Below, piece by piece: positions 62,814 through 64,000 of a stretch of DNA of 64,000 bases (position 1 is its first letter; every line of letters starts with the position of its first letter). Under the pieces are notes generated by a model. The model was not told the DNA's origin. It made no database searches and saw nothing but the letters and a program-made list of their open reading frames with translations. This DNA is from Fusarium oxysporum f. sp. lycopersici 4287 (taxonomy: Eukaryota > Ascomycota > Sordariomycetes > Hypocreales > Nectriaceae), in the NCBI RefSeq assembly GCF_000149955.1, contig NC_030991.1:1210501-1274500 (forward strand), in the 5' to 3' direction. Position numbers and translations under genes: made by a program.

Positions 62814-63290
62814 TCACTGACTCATCAACGTTTTATTTAGATCACTCAGCTGAGTAGACAGATGTCTGTTCTCTTCCTCGAGAGTGAGGACGCGCTGCCT
62901 TGCGGCATCCAACACTTCGCCTCGACTGTAACCAAAATCCGGAGCTTCCGGGTCCCCTTCGCCCACGGCCTCGTCCCTCATCTTGCAAGCCTCGAGCACA
63001 GCGAGTAATCCCTCAAACCTCAGTTTCAAGCGTGTGCGATACTGCTTCTCCATGTTGTTATAGCACTCCCGTGCTTGAAGGACATGTGCAGGAAGTCCGG
63101 GTTTCTTGTGGACTTTCTTTAGTTTGTGAGATACTGAGCGCATTTTCACTTCCGGTGGGGTCCTTTCGAGTTGCTCCGAAATTCCCGCAGTAAGTGACTG
63201 CGGCGGGACTGTTGTCTGGCTCATATCGGAACCAGCTAAATCGAGTTTATGTGGGGAATTTTTCGGCTGTGGCATTTTCCCGCTCCGCAT
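62814..63290 (-). CDS. bHLH transcription factor-like protein
   Basis: 158 aa from ATG 63290. The C-terminal half is a basic helix-loop-helix: basic region HVLQARECYNNMEKQYRTRL, helix 1 LRFEGLLAVLEAC, a loop rich in Glu/Asp, helix 2 YSRGEVLDAARQRVLTLEEE followed by a short zipper-like NRHLSTQLSDLNKTL. The spacing fits fungal SREBP-like/E-box bHLH proteins. The conserved His before the catalytic-like Glu (H-x3-E-x2-R) is Cys-Tyr here (ECYNNMEKQYR), so E-box binding may be altered. The N-terminal domain is short; 5' DNA meets a truncated copia element, so the gene may have been shortened. Confidence 0.7.
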   Translation of the reverse strand: MRSGKMPQPKNSPHKLDLAGSDMSQTTVPPQSLTAGISEQLERTPPEVKMRSVSHKLKKVHKKPGLPAHVLQARECYNNMEKQYRTRLKLRFEGLLAVLEACKMRDEAVGEGDPEAPDFGYSRGEVLDAARQRVLTLEEENRHLSTQLSDLNKTLMSQ

Positions 63291-63304
63291 AAGCAAATCG
63301 TCAT

Positions 63305-63913
63305 CCCCAATAAGTCTCGTCAGGCAAGAGGGACCACGGCTTGGTGCTTGGGGGCGTCAAGAAAGATCCTGAATCTGCTTGGAGCATCACGGCTTGGGCC
63401 GACTCGGATTGGAAAGGCGACACTGTTACGGGAAGATCGACGTTTGGATGGCTCGTCCAACTTGAAGGATCTACAGTCTCATGGAGGGACAAACGGCACG
63501 AAACAGTGGCACTATCGACTACCGAGGCTGAATATACAGCACTCTCCCAGTGTGCCAGAGAATTGGCCTGGACTAAAAACCTCTTCTCTGAACTGCTCCT
63601 TCCGCTACATATGCCTATCCCGCTGAACGGCGACAACCAGGGTTCCCTAAAGCTATGCAGAAACCCTGAGCTTCACCAACGGACAAAGCACATTCCGTTA
63701 ACCGAGCACCATATCCGAGAAGAAGTTGAAGCTAGGAACATTGATGTGCAAAACGTCAGCACACATGGGCAGGTAGCAGACGGACTCACTAAACCATTGA
63801 ACGCCGTCAGCCATGGTCACTTTCTAGAAGCAATTCGAGTCAGTGCATGTCCGATCGAGGAAGCAGGTCGTATTATTTGGAGTACTGAAGTCCACGATGA
63901 CTCTGTGCCCTGA
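63305..63913 (+). pseudogene. Ty1/copia pol fragment: RNase H and C-terminus
   Basis: The frame reads RDHGLVLGGVKKDPESAWSI, then the copia RNase H blocks AWADSDWKGDTVTGRSTFGW, VSWRDKRHETVALSTTEAEY, ALSQCARELAWTKNL, GDNQGSLKLCRNPELHQRTK and HIREEVEARNIDVQNVSTHG, QVADGLTKPLN, ending at 63913. Integrase and reverse transcriptase are missing; the left break lies near 63305. The remaining part is open. The 3' LTR follows. Confidence 0.9.
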
Positions 63914-63933
63914 AGACAAGGTGGATGGGGGCG

Positions 63934-64000
63934 TGTTGGAAAATCCGGGGATCCCCCTTCCCTTCAGGATTCAGACTAACAGTCTGAAAGTCCTAGATTT
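63934..64000 (+). repeat. Start of the copia 3' LTR
   Basis: Begins TGTTGGAAAATCCGG directly after the purine-rich tract AAGGTGGATGGGGGCG and runs off the window. The shared blocks with 18046-18236 identify that region as a relative. Confidence 0.85.

Noticed and set aside
1..64000. CRISPR arrays, rRNA genes and operons
   Set aside because: No regularly spaced repeats and no rRNA-like stretches; the gene structure is eukaryotic.

Overview
The window looks like a repeat-rich accessory region of a filamentous ascomycete (Pezizomycotina; a Eurotiomycetes-like fungus is my best guess). The evidence is short introns (about 48-72 bp) with GT..AG ends and CTAAC/CTGAC-type branch points, fungus-specific genes (CAP20-like perilipin, LisH/SomA-type regulator, PI31, fungal RING-H2 and BTB proteins), and a typical fungal transposon load (Fot/pogo, hAT, piggyBac, MULE, Ty1/copia, probably a Tad-type LINE). 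Several transposase copies carry C-to-T/G-to-A nonsense changes, often TGG to TAG, as expected from repeat-induced point mutation. I saw no rRNA, no convincing tRNA and no CRISPR. There are two 100-base assembly gaps (1666-1765 and 11343-11442).

Layout. 1-2312: nested, broken Fot/pogo copies around the first gap. 2573-13492: host genes, namely BTB, PI31 with an abutting broken small heat-shock gene, a LisH/SomA-like regulator, and a glycogen-targeting PP1 subunit (CBM21). 14072-14908: an NAD(P)-binding SDR. 16.85-24.5 kb: an inverted segmental duplication carrying a RING-H2 gene. The left arm is intact. The right arm is a pseudogene and holds a Fot element with 49-bp perfect TIRs, so the left arm shows the empty target site. 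24.9-33.9 kb: a frameshifted Adh1-type alcohol dehydrogenase, a vacuolar iron transporter relic, a CAP20-like gene, a dead MFS transporter, a MITE, and a SAM methyltransferase. 35-40 kb: LINE and MULE relics. 40-46.2 kb: an MDR oxidoreductase, an internally deleted hAT element, and two hypothetical genes. 46.8-51.6 kb: a piggyBac relic split by a complete hAT element with an 8-bp target-site duplication.

52.2-57.6 kb is the most interesting metabolic stretch, because three neighbours handle pyruvate. They are a 5' fragment of pyruvate decarboxylase, an intronless 797-aa bacterial-type phosphoenolpyruvate synthase with both catalytic residues (probable horizontal transfer), and a convergent L-lactate/malate-type dehydrogenase. 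A hAT MITE lies 166 bp upstream of the dehydrogenase start. 59.0-64.0 kb holds a small cysteine-rich secreted protein, a two-repeat hypothetical protein, a hAT BED-finger relic, a third RING-H2 gene, a bHLH protein, and the 3' end of a copia element whose LTR runs off the window. A diverged LTR of the same type lies at 18.05-18.24 kb.

Gene models were read by eye from splice signals and reading frame. Several genes (CAP20-like, the third RING-H2, the iron transporter relic, the MULE relic, the piggyBac N-terminal part) are not visible as single long ORFs. Family names rest on recognised motifs, not on searches.
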